Counted from the first letter of the stretch, positions 1-11,296 are shown. The stretch is DNA of 64,000 bases from Hyphodiscus hymeniophilus (GCA_016508695.1 VNKQ01000017.1:558001-622000), one strand, 5' to 3'. Translations and numbers: made by a program. The notes: generated by a model not told the origin, from the sequence alone.

Positions 1-18
1 ATATACGAATGTCACTAG

Positions 19-70
19 CGCAAGGCATGGAATTATTATCGCAAGGCATGGAATTATTATCGCAAGGCAT
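19..70. repeat. 21-bp tandem repeat, about 2.5 copies
   Basis: Two full copies of a 21-bp unit beginning CGCAAGGCATGG occupy 19-39 and 40-60. A partial third copy (CGCAAGGCAT) occupies 61-70. The full copies are identical. The array lies outside any supported gene and no function is evident. Confidence 0.9.
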
Positions 71-1868
71 CAATTAGCATGATGCAACATATCCAACTGC
101 CGAAAGAACCCACTTCACCAGCCAGTGAACCAGTTTTCTGGAAAACCCCTGAATCCATGACCCCTAAATCTATTACCATCTAGTCCCGGATAAGAGCTAC
201 GAAATCTCCGAAGAAGCCGTGGGGAAAGATGTTTCGGAGTTAGTAATTTGCGTTGCGTAGTGCTACTGTACCCAGTGGTATCAACTCAGGGAAAGTCCCC
301 CTTATTAGCCGTGACAAGTACCGTTCTGGGGCCAAGGCTTTCCAATTCTTGGATAATATGTAAAGTCCATCAAATGGTAGTCAATATTGCCAATCACGCT
401 TCTGACTTCCTTTTTTGTCTCATGCTAGAAAGGGGCTGGTAGAGCATTTCGCCACCCTGTGTTTCCTCAGCCTTTCGCTTAGTATGTGGCTTTGCATATT
501 CTTCAATCAATACGAACGAAGCAGGTCTTACACGAGTCAAATTTCAGCTAAGAAGTTTCGTGCCTTGCCTTCATGGTCAATGTCCTGCTTTATGAATATA
601 TCGAAAGTTGGACTGTTGGTTGAGACGACTCGTTTTCTTAAGCGCTATTGATACAAGTCCGGGGTCTCCCCCACAAAAAATACCACAAAACCCTCGGACA
701 ATCCATGGACACCTGGGAAGGCTGACAAGCAGCATACATGACGGCTGGACAGGCTGACCCGGATTGGGACGTATGAAGACAAATCTCAAACTTGGGAGGG
801 AAGATATGGTGGATGTGTTTCTAGTTTCTACCTACCTACCTACCTTGGTTTGTATCTGCAACGAGGTGAGTCCTGTCCGGAAACGGAGCTCCTGAGCTGA
901 GTTCCGTCCTCTCCAACGACTGTATCAGAACGGTTTCCAAACCTACAGTAAGCGAGATCAGGTTCCTCTGAAGAGCCGCCCAGGAAGCATCTGATTTCAA
1001 AAGCAGAACGATATTAACTCCTTGATAGATAGAGGCTTGCCCGTAGGACAAGACAACAATGTCGCTTGTTGATGTGTCAGTATTGTATCGATTTGTACCG
1101 TGTTGGTCCTCCATTATCAGTACCAAATCAATACAGTAATATACCTACTTCGAACCACAGGACCGAGCACTTAGGAAGAGTGAGTGACCACGTTTCACCT
1201 GGCCCAATTCGAACACGCAACCCCCATGTCACGGAGTCTTAGAAGTTACGGAATAGAAACGGAGCTTCATAAGGTCGAGAAGACTCGACCCGTTTCATTA
1301 TTTCTTTCCCCCGCTCTCTCGCCCTCTTCCTCTCGGAGTACCACGATATATAATTGGATCTGTCCTTACATCTTGTGCAGAATTCAGCATTTGAGTGAAT
1401 TATTCTGGCTTCCTGCATACGCTTTCGGTCCGTCCTACCTAGGTACCTAGAGAAGAAGAAAAGGAAAAGAACCGAGCCAATCCAATCAAATTCCCCATTT
1501 CGTCTCGGAAGTGGCTTGCACGTTTATCACCTCCCGCATCCGCATCAACACCCTCGATGACAAAGGACACAAATTAGACATCCCCCCCCCCATCTAGGAG
1601 CTGGTCTTCTGATTCTTCATTCATATACATACATACGTACATATTATTTGTTACTCAACCTCCTCTTGCGCATACACACACACGCTGGTGATGTCTATTG
1701 GTCGAGGAGGGTACACGCAACTGCGGCGAGACGACAGACGCTAATACTGCATGGTAAGCACAGTAAGACGTCCTGCTACGACCTTCTTCCGATTACAGTA
1801 GTACCAGACGCTGCGTGTCATATACCTCTGCACTGCTCTGCTCTTCTTCAGCAGTGATCACCTCTGCC
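71..1868. other. Intergenic region upstream of the copper ATPase
   Basis: I find no convincing gene in this stretch. Only short open frames without recognisable domains or splice support occur. It holds a TACC microsatellite near 828-844, a run of ten C near 1581-1590 and a CATA-rich tract near 1620-1645. The last few hundred bases are the likely promoter and 5' leader of the ATPase at 1869. I could not identify a copper-regulatory motif with confidence. Confidence 0.5.
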
Positions 1869-4800
1869 ATGGCTCCCACCTACTTGAAAGTCGCTCCCCG
1901 AGATCCGGATCTTAGGCCGATGGCAACTCCTACAGCACACATGGCCACGACAACCTTGAAGGTTGGCGGCATGACTTGCGGTGCATGCACATCTGCTGTG
2001 GAGTCCGGGTTCAAAGGGGTCGACGGAGTCGGAAATGTGTCTGTGAGCCTGGTGATGGAGAGAGCCGTCGTAATACATGATCCGCAGAAAATAACAGCCG
2101 AGAAGGTACAAGGAATAATAGAAGATCGGGGCTTCGACGCAGAAGTCCTTGCTACGGATCTACCTTCGCCTATATTCGATCGAAATGGCTACCTATACGA
2201 GGAGAATGATGATACGGAGGAGGAAGAGGAGGCTTCTGGGATCACAACTACAACCCTCGCTGTGGAAGGAATGACATGCGGCGCATGCACATCGGCCGTA
2301 GAGAGCGGCTTTACGAATTTAGCAGGGGTCAAACACTTTAGCTTATCGTTGCTATCAGGAAGAGCTGTGATCGAGCACGACGCATCTATTCTAAGTCCTG
2401 AGAAGATTGCGGAGATCGTCGAGGATAGAGGTTTCCGGGCTGTGATTGTCGAGTCTACCCTAATGGCACATACAAAGGGCATTAAAGCCAGACGAGGAAG
2501 TTTGGGGCAGAAAGCCAGAGTGGCAACGACAACTGTTGCTATTGAGGGCATGACATGTGGCGCCTGTACATCAGCAATCGAAGGAGGTTTCAAAAACTTG
2601 GAGGGTCTTGTCCAGTTCAATGTCAGCCTTTTGGCGGAAAGGGCAATTGTCGTTCATGACCCAACGAAACTCCTCGCAGAGAAGATTGCAGAGATCATCG
2701 AAGACAGAGGATTTGACGCTAGGATATTGTCAACACAACTAGGTAACGTGAATCAATCTTCGGCAGTAACGACGACGAACCTCAAGATTTTTGGTGTCAA
2801 GGACGCAAACGCGGCCACAGCTCTGGAAGCAAAGCTTCAATCATTACCCGGCGTCAACTTAGCAACTATCAGCCTTGCCAAGTCCAGGCTGGCCGTTTCT
2901 CACCTACCCAATATTGCTGGATTGCGTGCTCTTGTTGAGCTGGTTGAAGCTCAAGGCTACAATGCTCTCGTGGCTGACAACGATGACAACAACGCTCAGC
3001 TTGAGTCCCTCGCAAAAACTAAGGAGATTACAGAGTGGCGCAGAGCTTTCAAAACATCCTTATGTTTCGCCATTCCAGTATTCCTCATCAGCATGGTTAT
3101 TCCGATGATGATCCCCGCTCTTGATTTCGGAAGTCTCATTGTTCTATTTCCCGGTTTGTACCTTGGAGACATCATTTGCATAATCCTTACGATACCCGTC
3201 CAATTCGGCATTGGAAAGCGTTTTTATGTCTCAGCATTCAAGTCCATGAAACATGGCTCGCCCACAATGGACGTACTAGTTGTGCTTGGTACATCAGCGG
3301 CGTTTTTCTTCAGTTTAGCAGCCATTGTCGTTTCAGTTCTCGCTCCTCCTCACACTCGTCCCAGTACAATCTTCGATACCAGCAGTATGCTCATTACTTT
3401 CATCACCCTCGGCCGCTTCCTGGAAAATAGGGCAAAGGGACAGACCTCGAAGGCCCTATCCCGTCTTATGTCCTTGGCTCCTTCGATGGCAACCATCTAT
3501 GCCGACCCAATAGCGGCTGAAAAGGCAGCGGAAGGGTGGGAAATAGCAATCGGCTCTGGAGATGAGCTCAAGTCTGATTCCACTCAAGAAGGGAATGCCG
3601 CAGAGGAGAAGGCTATCCCTACCGAGCTGATCCAGGTGGGTGACATCGTCATTTTACGGCCTGGCGACAAGATTCCTGCCGATGGTACCGTCACAAGGGG
3701 CGAGACCTACGTGGATGAAAGTATGGTCACAGGCGAGGCCATGCCAGTCCAAAAGCGCAAAGGTAGCCTTCTCATTGGAGGCACCGTCAATGGCACGGGC
3801 AGAGTTGATTTCCAAGTTACGAGAGCCGGTAGAGACACTCAACTAAGCCAGATTGTGAAACTCGTCCAAGACGCTCAAACGACAAGAGCTCCCATCCAGC
3901 GCTTGGCCGACATCATCGCTGGTTACTTCGTGCCTACCATTCTCTTCCTTGGATTCCTGACATTTGCGACCTGGATGGTTCTCAGTCATGTTCTCACAAA
4001 CCCACCAAGAATATTCGTGGATCAAGCCAGTGGCGGCAAGTTCATGGTCTGTGTGCAGCTCTGTATCTCGGTCATTGTCTTTGCTTGTCCCTGCGCTCTG
4101 GGACTAGCAACTCCTACTGCCGTTATGGTTGGAACAGGTGTTGGTGCAGAAAATGGCATTCTTGTGAAGGGCGGCGCTGCTCTCGAGACTGCGACCAAGA
4201 TCACTCAAGTGGTTCTCGATAAGACCGGCACTTTGACTGTGGGCAAGATGCGCGTTGCCAATTCTGAAGTTGTCTCTACATGGAGTAATAATGAATGGCG
4301 AAGGAAGCTGTGGTGGTCAGTCCTTGGTCTTGCCGAAATGGGTAGCGAGCATCCCATTGGTAAAGCTATTTTGGCCACTGCCAAAGAAGAACTCGGCCTC
4401 GGAATTGAAGGTACAATTGATGGAAGTATTGGAGATTTTGAGGCGGCTGTTGGCAAAGGTATCAGCGCTCTCGTGGAACCCGCTACGAATGCCGAGCGTG
4501 CTCGATACCGAATTCTGATTGGCAGCGTTCGCTTTCTCAGAGAGAACGAGATCACTATACCGCAGGCTGCCATCGATGTCTCAGAGGAAGCCAACGTCAA
4601 AGCATCGGACATTTCCAAAAAGGCTTCCCCCGGAACTACTAACATTTTCATCGCTATCGACGGCGCCTACTCTGGCCATCTCTGCCTCTCCGACACTGTC
4701 AAAGACAGTGCTCGCGCCGCAATCGCCGCCCTACACCGTATGGGCATCAAAACCGCCATCGTCACCGGTGACCAGCGCTCCACAGCTCTTGCAGTAGCTC

Positions 4801-5426
4801 GCATAGTTGGCATCCCTTCCGAGAACGTAAACGCTGGCGTGACACCAGATCAGAAACAAGACATCATTCGCGGTTTCCAAGCAAAGGGAGAGTGCGTTGC
4901 AATGGTCGGCGACGGAATCAACGATTCCCCCGCTCTAGCCACCGCAGATGTGGGTATCGCGATGGCATCCGGCACAGATGTCGCTATGGAAGCAGCAGAT
5001 ATCGTCCTCATGCGTCCAAACGATCTAATGGATATCCCAGCCTCTATCCAACTAGCACGGTCTATTTTCAGCCGTATCAAGCTTAACCTTAGCTGGGCTT
5101 GTGGATACAATATCGTTGGTCTTCCGTTCGCGATGGGTGTCTTTCTGCCTTTTGGATGGCATTTACATCCCATGGCTGCTGGCGCTGCGATGGCGGCTAG
5201 TAGTGTTAGCGTCGTTGGAAGCAGCTTGTTGTTGAAGTTCTGGAAGAGACCGAGGTGGATGGAGGATGCGTTGGCGGAGGAAAAGGGACAATTGAGACGG
5301 AAAGGAAAGGGGTGGGGCATGGGTGGTCTGGTTGGGAAGGTTACTGACCTAGGTCTTTCCTTCACAGGCCGGATAAGGGAGGAGGAGGAAGGCTATGTTC
5401 CGCTGAATACGCTTGAAGCTGTTTAG
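1869..5426 (+). CDS. Copper-transporting P1B-type ATPase (Ccc2/ATP7 family)
   Basis: This predicted Cu(I) pump should hydrolyse ATP to move copper into the late secretory pathway, where it loads multicopper oxidases. The start is the first in-frame ATG (GCCATGG context), giving 1185 residues and no intron; 54 in-frame bases upstream lack an ATG. Three N-terminal heavy-metal domains carry MTCGAC at residues 35-40, 135-140 and 228-233. A fourth domain-like segment (about 300-370) lacks the CxxC pair. The catalytic core is complete: actuator TGE at 621-623, membrane CPC at 740-742, phosphorylation motif DKTGTLT from 784, nucleotide-binding SEHPIG at 826-831 and GDGIND at 1014-1019. All catalytic residues are present, so the gene looks intact. 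Family assignment is firm; the Golgi location is inferred from the family. Confidence 0.96.
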   Translation: MAPTYLKVAPRDPDLRPMATPTAHMATTTLKVGGMTCGACTSAVESGFKGVDGVGNVSVSLVMERAVVIHDPQKITAEKVQGIIEDRGFDAEVLATDLPSPIFDRNGYLYEENDDTEEEEEASGITTTTLAVEGMTCGACTSAVESGFTNLAGVKHFSLSLLSGRAVIEHDASILSPEKIAEIVEDRGFRAVIVESTLMAHTKGIKARRGSLGQKARVATTTVAIEGMTCGACTSAIEGGFKNLEGLVQFNVSLLAERAIVVHDPTKLLAEKIAEIIEDRGFDARILSTQLGNVNQSSAVTTTNLKIFGVKDANAATALEAKLQSLPGVNLATISLAKSRLAVSHLPNIAGLRALVELVEAQGYNALVADNDDNNAQLESLAKTKEITEWRRAFKTSLCFAIPVFLISMVIPMMIPALDFGSLIVLFPGLYLGDIICIILTIPVQFGIGKRFYVSAFKSMKHGSPTMDVLVVLGTSAAFFFSLAAIVVSVLAPPHTRPSTIFDTSSMLITFITLGRFLENRAKGQTSKALSRLMSLAPSMATIYADPIAAEKAAEGWEIAIGSGDELKSDSTQEGNAAEEKAIPTELIQVGDIVILRPGDKIPADGTVTRGETYVDESMVTGEAMPVQKRKGSLLIGGTVNGTGRVDFQVTRAGRDTQLSQIVKLVQDAQTTRAPIQRLADIIAGYFVPTILFLGFLTFATWMVLSHVLTNPPRIFVDQASGGKFMVCVQLCISVIVFACPCALGLATPTAVMVGTGVGAENGILVKGGAALETATKITQVVLDKTGTLTVGKMRVANSEVVSTWSNNEWRRKLWWSVLGLAEMGSEHPIGKAILATAKEELGLGIEGTIDGSIGDFEAAVGKGISALVEPATNAERARYRILIGSVRFLRENEITIPQAAIDVSEEANVKASDISKKASPGTTNIFIAIDGAYSGHLCLSDTVKDSARAAIAALHRMGIKTAIVTGDQRSTALAVARIVGIPSENVNAGVTPDQKQDIIRGFQAKGECVAMVGDGINDSPALATADVGIAMASGTDVAMEAADIVLMRPNDLMDIPASIQLARSIFSRIKLNLSWACGYNIVGLPFAMGVFLPFGWHLHPMAAGAAMAASSVSVVGSSLLLKFWKRPRWMEDALAEEKGQLRRKGKGWGMGGLVGKVTDLGLSFTGRIREEEEGYVPLNTLEAV

Positions 5427-5814
5427 AAGATGGGCTATACAATGGTGTTCGGCTTGCATTAGCGTTGCATGAATTTGGGGTAATACATGTTGCGAATGTC
5501 ATATTAGTGATCTACAAGTTTCGTCATTAGTCGCTTGTGATGAAATTGTCTTTCTAAGTCTGTTTGCCTACGATTAGGATCTCATTACGCAACCTTGACC
5601 ACCACTGTACAGTCAAAACCATCGCTCACAGCGGTAGAACTGCCATTCACGAAATAGATCATGCAGCAGACTCGCAGTAATTTAGTGTTCATTCTTCCCA
5701 CGTTGGGTATACCATTGCCAGTCAGTTATCCTCGAACTCCTCAGCAAGCAGAAGTAACCCTTCATTATGTCCAAACGCCATGCAAGCTCTAAAGTTGATG
5801 AAACCCCTTCAAAT
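5427..5814. other. Convergent intergenic region
   Basis: This 388-bp gap separates the 3' ends of the copper ATPase (+) and the Zn2Cys6 factor (-). It should contain both 3' untranslated regions and polyadenylation sites. I see no gene or repeat in it. Confidence 0.6.
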
Positions 5815-7859
5815 TCAAGAGGCCGCACTACCAACGGCATAGGTAAACTCTTTTGCTTCCAAAATTCGCAGATACTCTGCCGCATTCCTCCATCTCGTGC
5901 CAAACTTCCTTAAGCAATGCCGAAGCGAGTCCAGGGCTATCTGATAACTTTCATCCCCGCTCTCTCGAACCAGCCATGCATAGTTTGCTGCTGCCGTATA
6001 CATACACTCCATGATGATAGGGCTGAGCCGGTCGAGATCTTGAGGGTTCTGGGTAGCAAGACTGATCCGATCTGCGAACGCGACAATGCTCCCAGCTACG
6101 GTCTTGAGTCCGTCGATAGCCTTGATCTGCATTTCTGCCGCTTCGGGGCTGCTAGTAATACTTCCGGCAGGACAAGAATATTCCTCGCAAAGAACGCACA
6201 ACGTGCTGTAAGTCAACGACAGCGGTGCGGTCAGGCTGAGGAAGTCCTGAGTGTTTTCGGCCTCTTCGTTTAGCTTTCGGGCAAGAATTGATATCTCGAT
6301 ATACAGTTGGTTAGCGAGGCCGAACTTGAGTACGTCAGAAGGGATAGGCGTGCCGTGGTGGTGGTTGAGGACTTTGCCGACCAGGATAGAGGCTTGACAT
6401 AATCGGGGGAAGGGTTCGACTGCGTCAGATAAGGGATTGGAAACGAGCCGTTGGACTGCGAGGGACAGTTCTCCTTGCTCCTGTTGGCGGATTTAGCATG
6501 TACTGTTCATAGCAGACTTCGAACATACCCAAGCCGAGTCGTTTACTGGAAGGGGCGTATCGGCGTTCGGCTCTTGGTTAGTCAAGATATGACCTTGACT
6601 ACCAATTGATACGATTCTGAAAGTGATCAGCCACATCTACGCAAGAGCTTATAGGTTACTTACTTGTCTGTAATAAGTACACCCCACCAGGTACGCCGGC
6701 GTTCTTCCAGCTCAGTCCAAGTCGACTATTATCCCCAACATTAGCGCTTGTAGAAGAAGATTGTGATTCAACTTACTGGTCTGCCAAGGAGTTCCAAAGT
6801 CTCACTGTGTCCGTTGATTCCCAGCAGGTTACCATATCTGACGCACCAGCCTGCAGACATCCAAGCAGCCGGATAAATTGCCTGGCCATATTCGTACCAA
6901 GTAATCAGAAGGCCGGCTTGAAGAACAAATAAGGAGACCGTGCCAGACGCCTCTGCCATAGCAATAAAGCGTTTCGCAGACACATAAATCAATGTCTGGT
7001 AGCTTTCGATGCTGTCTGGAGGTCTTGATATGATAAGCTTCATGCATAGAAGTAAAAGGGCAAAATCGGGTCCAGCTTCCCAGTGTGGGTTGCGCATATC
7101 TACCATCAAGCGCTTCTGTGAGACGATTGGCATCCACAAGTGGACGGTAGCAAAGTACTCGTTGGCGATGGCTGTCACGGAGTTCCCATCTCCCAAATGC
7201 TCAAGAACATCCTAAAGAAGAGTCAGCTGCGGTCAAGGTATTCTAGTGGTGCCAGTCCTTTGTAGGGGCGCTCATGTCCAAACTTTGGCAGCAAACGCAA
7301 TGTATGGATATTTGAGGTCTGGGAATGACTTACCATTGGGGGTTGGAGAAGAGGTTTTGGTATATGTATCCTAAGCCACTTAATCAGTTTCACATCCCTG
7401 ATATTGGCTGATAAGATATCCATACCCTCCATCTTTGAAAGTTTCTTTGTCGAGCACCGCGATTGCAGGAAACTTGTTTTGTAGACCTTGCCATGCATAG
7501 TCCTGTGGGTGATTGTAGGAAGGGCCGCCTGCCCCAAGCGAATCAGGTGCTGATATTGCGGTCGAAGAAGGCGTTCTATAGGTTGTCGGTGGGCTGATCA
7601 TGGAGTGGTTGCCATTCAGTCTGGACTCAAGCTCAATAACCTTCATACTCAAGGCATTGAACTCTTCTGATGTTGGTGCGGGGGACGCATCGGAGTAATC
7701 GCAATGGCGGTTCATTCTCTCACACAGGGCACATGCTGGAAGAGCCTTGTTACATTTACGTTTCTGCTTTCTGCAGGAAACACAAGCCATGTTTGCCTTT
7801 GGTATATGCGGCTCAGACATGCCATTGTCGTTAGGTGTTCCGTACATCGACGACGACAT
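5815..7859 (-). CDS. Zn2Cys6 fungal transcription factor, six exons
   Basis: A likely nuclear DNA-binding regulator; its target genes are unknown. My model joins exons 7859-7426, 7370-7334, 7211-6777, 6725-6664, 6616-6529 and 6480-5815 into 573 codons plus stop. Every junction has GT..AG ends, and phases agree throughout. The start is the ATG at 7859; the open frame extends upstream only to a GTG. The binuclear zinc cluster is at residues 26-53, with cysteines at 26, 29, 36, 43, 46 and 53 (C-x2-C-x6-C-x6-C-x2-C-x6-C). The middle region carries the usual fungal factor homology: DVLEHLGDGNSV, then WWGVLITDKIVSIGSQG across an intron, then LPVNDSAW. Exon 2 is only 37 bp. The gene is divergent from the 2EXR gene and convergent with the copper ATPase; no regulatory link to copper can be read from the sequence. 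Confidence 0.88.
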
Positions 7860-8166
7860 TACCTTCACCCGGATACATGCATTTGCTGGGAGTGGAGTTG
7901 GTGAAGTTGTATGCAGGTGGTACCCGTTTCGTGGGCTACCGGCTCAAAATTTGAAAGATTCCTTCGAAGAGCAATTGACCTCTGGAATATTCAACAGTTG
8001 GAGATTGTGGCATTAGTTGAAGCTGTCGAACTCGGGTCGGCCGCATCAGAGAAATTCTGCCTAACTCGCTCGGGTGGTGAATCGGTAAATCTCCGGATGT
8101 AAGGGCGAGCTTATTATCTACTACATCTGTTTCCATATCCATTCCATTGATACTGTCTACAGCAGC
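7860..8166. promoter_or_regulatory. Divergent promoter region between the Zn2Cys6 factor and the 2EXR gene
   Basis: These 307 bp separate two divergent start codons and must hold the promoters of both genes. No operator or TATA element can be assigned confidently by eye. Confidence 0.5.
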
Positions 8167-9346
8167 ATGTCTTTGCCCAGCTCGGCTCCGGACACCTTCT
8201 CTTATTTTTCAGCTCTGCCAGTAGAAATAAGGCTTCGTATATGGCAATTAGCGTCTCCGCGTCTCCCTCGGGTTATCCAAGTCGGATATGATCCAGAGTC
8301 AAGCTCTTGGAAAGCTTGGAAAGATGGGTTGGGAGGTCTGCCTTCGACTATCCGCGTTTCCAGAGAGGCCAGAGAAGAATCTCTCAAACCTTATACTCGG
8401 ATACTCGATACCTATGTTGATTTACAAGAAGATACAATCTTCTTAAGCGACGTGAGATTTCTCTCTCACACTGTTTCGGTTGTCTTCCCACACATTGCAC
8501 CGTTCTGACTCCACCCTCATCCAGCCCATATTTTCAATCCGAAGACCTAGAAGCATATTCATGTGCTCAGAATTTACAAGCAAGCTACGAAAAATTGCAC
8601 TTACAAGCGAGATCTACAATGGTCTTGCACAGTCGTCCGAACAGTTCCCGGATTTTTGTGAAAGACCAACAACGGTATTGCGGAAATTCAAAGGCTTGAG
8701 GCATTTCACTCTAGCTCTTTCGGAAGATGGTGCCGGTTTCGAATATTTTGATGATAGTGAGCATGAGTTCGTGGACGCAGACGAGGAAGACGACGACGAA
8801 GACGAAGACGGGGATGACGAAGACGGGGGAGAAGAGGACGATGATGAGGAAGGACAACCTAACACAACCCAGGCCGATGTATCCGAGAATTCGGTTACTG
8901 AGCTCAATACCAGTGATAGAGTCGCAGGCGACCTTCGAGATGAAGTTGGTTACGAGGACACTTTTGATAAAAATTCAATCGTGCGGCAATTCCTCGATCG
9001 CTTGGATGGAGAAGCAATGGAAACTATGTCCAAAGGATACTTCCGGCATTTGGGAAATATACACTTCGAAAGTGGAGTAAACCATCCGGATCATTGGGAA
9101 GCTTGGTTGACATTCAGGGATGAGCTGCAAGAGGCTTGTGAGAAAGAGAAAGGGGAATTTCCGGATTGGGTACGGCCCAAAGTCAGTGTCATGGCTGTTT
9201 CCTATGGGCTTCGCTGCCCCGGAGATTTCACAACGACTCTGCATCTTCTCGGAGATCATAGCGATGACGTATTGGAGACTGCTGGCGATAGCGATGTCAG
9301 CGACACCGAAGACGCTAGCGGTGGCGGGCTTGATTTGGGTCCCTGA
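8167..9346 (+). CDS. 2EXR-domain protein with acidic tract, two exons
   Basis: The N-terminus (residues about 12-70) contains FSALPVEIRLRIWQLA and a later VSREAREESLK, the pattern of the 2EXR domain found in many fungal proteins of unknown function. Exons 8167-8451 and 8525-9346 flank a 73-bp intron with a GTGAGA donor, a CTGAC branch and a CCAG acceptor, phase 0. Together they give 368 residues. Without the splice the first frame stops at 8508. A very acidic Asp/Glu run of roughly 30 residues lies in the middle (nucleotides about 8755-8855). No catalytic residues are evident. It could be a nuclear or protein-interaction protein, but that is a guess. Confidence 0.8.
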
Positions 9347-9955
9347 ATGCCGCGGAGTCTCATTGACGATTCAGGTTGATTCTGGCACTCTTTTTCTTAT
9401 TATCACGGAAGTAGAGGCTTGTTCAATAATCTTGTTTTGACAAGAAAGCGCAATGTAAGAAAGCAATACTTTAACGACGTTCTTCCAGGTGGGGCTAGGC
9501 ACGGCACGAGTAAGTGTTTGAAATGAAGAGACTGGTACAATTATATGGAAGGGCCCTCCAAAACACCGAATGCACTCCTCTCACGACGTCACAGTAAGGC
9601 ACATGCATAGGGTTTCTATATTTGGATTCGACAGCCAAGTGCTCGTTGAGATATTAGCTGCAAGAAATAGCCCAGAATGCTTTAGTATAACGTTTGACGT
9701 TCTTTGATATTAACCTACGTGCATGAAAGTTAAAGCCAAAGTTCAGCGGTGAGATAGTATATTATACCTTATTCATCTGTAGCCCGGCATTGACTATCCG
9801 TTCAGCTGCGGCCAGGAACGCCTGTTTGGCTGGAATTTTGATTAGGTATAGACCGCCACACAACAGGAAGTCGCTTCGTAGAGTATAAATTAAATATCCA
9901 AATAATAACTCTGTTTACTAGGATTTATTATAAGTATTGTATGCTTTTAGAATAA
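9347..9955. other. Intergenic region leading into the AT-rich block
   Basis: No gene is supported here. Base composition changes gradually from about 9880, and the first transposon terminus starts at 9956. It includes the 3' region of the 2EXR gene. Confidence 0.5.
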
Positions 9956-10024
9956 GGGTCGAGCTATTTCAACTCAACTCCCGGCCATTTCAACGCTATA
10001 AGTCCTTACTAGTTAATATATTAT
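9956..10024 (-). mobile_element. Terminal fragment of a B/D-type MITE
   Basis: The sequence GGGTCGAGCTATTTCAAC at 9956, followed by CTCCCGGCCATTTCAAC, is the family terminus. It reads inward in the same order as the left end of the reversed copy at 11939. The next element (10025-10371) interrupts it after about 69 bp and the remainder cannot be followed. Confidence 0.6.
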
Positions 10025-10371
10025 GGGTTAAGCTATTTTAACTCTACTCCCGGCTACTTCAACTCTTAGGGGGTATACCTAGAAACGCACGTGCTTATAA
10101 ATACTTTCTCTATTAAAGTATAACGGGTTAGAATTAATAGTTAGGGTTAGTTCCGGGGGGTTATACGATAATAAGAGCCCCTTATATAAGGATATCTTTT
10201 TTATATTATTTAATTATATTTAATTATATTTTAAAGAGAATATAAAGGGAGTTATAATAGTTTTAATATTCTTATACGGGTATAAATATATTATATATAT
10301 TATAGTATATATAACTAGTAATAACTAGTAGAGTTAAAGTAGCCGGGAGTAAAGTTAAAATAGCTTAACTC
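10025..10371 (+). mobile_element. MITE of D subtype, intact ends, 347 bp
   Basis: The left end reads GGGTTAAGCTATTTTAAC, then CTCCCGGCTACTTCAAC. The right end is the inverted counterpart, ending GCTTAACTC. Exact 8-bp target-site duplications TATATTAT flank it at 10017-10024 and 10372-10379. There is no coding capacity, so it is non-autonomous. Internal sequence matches the copies at 11939, 14244, 14813 and 16626. Confidence 0.85.
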
Positions 10372-10473
10372 TATATTATAATATGGGATAAGCTATTTTA
10401 ACTCTAATACTAGCTATTTTAACTCTTAGAAGGTATATATATTATATACTTAAAAAGGTATATACTTACTTTA

Positions 10474-11296
10474 TGTAACAAACCTTACTACCTAGTATTA
10501 GTCTTATAAGTAATTAAGTTAAGTTAAGTAGTTAGGAAAGCTATTATAATTAAAGTAGACTGGCCGGACTAGACCGCGGTCTTTAGACCGGACTAGACCG
10601 AACCGTCTAATAGTCCGCAAAAATTATTTGGGACTAAACCGTTTATATAACGGTCCCCAAATTTATTTAAGACTAGACTATAACGGTCTTAAAAAAATTT
10701 AAAGAGACTATTTATAATTTAATTAATTAAATATTAATTATTTTTTAATTTTAAATATTATATTATTACTCTTAAGCGTTACTCTATAACTTTTATATAA
10801 AAACCTTTTTAATTTTATATACTAATAAAGATAGTCTAATTATTTATAATAATTTAAACCGAACCGAACCGTTTATAGACCGGACTATAAGACTATAGTC
10901 TAAATACGTCCCCAAAAATTTAAATTTTGAGACCAGACCGTTCTATAGTCCCCAAAAAACCCTACGGTCTAGACCAGACCGGACCGTCGGCCAGCCTAAA
11001 TTAAAGTAAGTATAACCTTTATAATTACTAAGTATAATATAAAAATATTATATTTAAGTTAAGTACAAAGCTTTTATTTACTTAAGAAATACTATTACTT
11101 ATATAAAACTTTCGTCCCTTATTAGACTTATAAAGAACCCTTAGGTCTAAGACTACTAAGGTCTTAGACTATCGAGGTCCTTCGGGGTCTATTACGTAAT
11201 CCCAAGTAGTACTCTACTAATATAATCTCCGCTTATAGTTCTCTTATAGCCTAGCTATCGAGCCTTAGGCCACGAGCTATCATGTGGTTTGTAATA
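10474..11296. mobile_element. Probable solo LTR, 823 bp, with 5-bp TSD
   Basis: The segment starts TGTAACAAACC and ends GGTTTGTAATA, so the ends form an 11-bp inverted repeat with the terminal TG kept and CA mutated to TA. Direct 5-bp duplications CTTTA flank it (10469-10473 and 11297-11301). The same target without an insertion is seen near 28240. No internal domain or second LTR is present, so it is either a solo LTR or a small element with LTR-like ends. It is unrelated to the 266-bp copia LTRs. A smaller hAT-like element sits inside it. Confidence 0.65.
10556..10998. mobile_element. hAT-like MITE, 443 bp, nested in the solo LTR
   Basis: The ends are TAGACTGGCCGG and GTCGGCCAGCCTA, an imperfect TIR consistent with a CAGGCTGGCC ancestor after C-to-T decay. 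Exact 8-bp duplications AATTAAAG flank it (10548-10555 and 10999-11006). The interior holds repeated ACCGGACTAGACCG-type blocks in both orientations, so it could fold extensively. CAG..CTG ends plus an 8-bp duplication fit the hAT superfamily. No transposase is present. Confidence 0.7.

Noticed and set aside
836..1126. 96-codon minus-strand frame upstream of the copper ATPase
   Set aside because: No domain or supporting splice context, and composition no better than other chance frames nearby.
1815..1868. Upstream extension of the copper ATPase frame
   Set aside because: The extension starts at GTG and contains no ATG; the first ATG at 1869 has a good context.
8614..8907. Serine-rich minus-strand frame
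   Set aside because: It is the antisense of the acidic Asp/Glu run of the 2EXR protein, so low complexity explains it.
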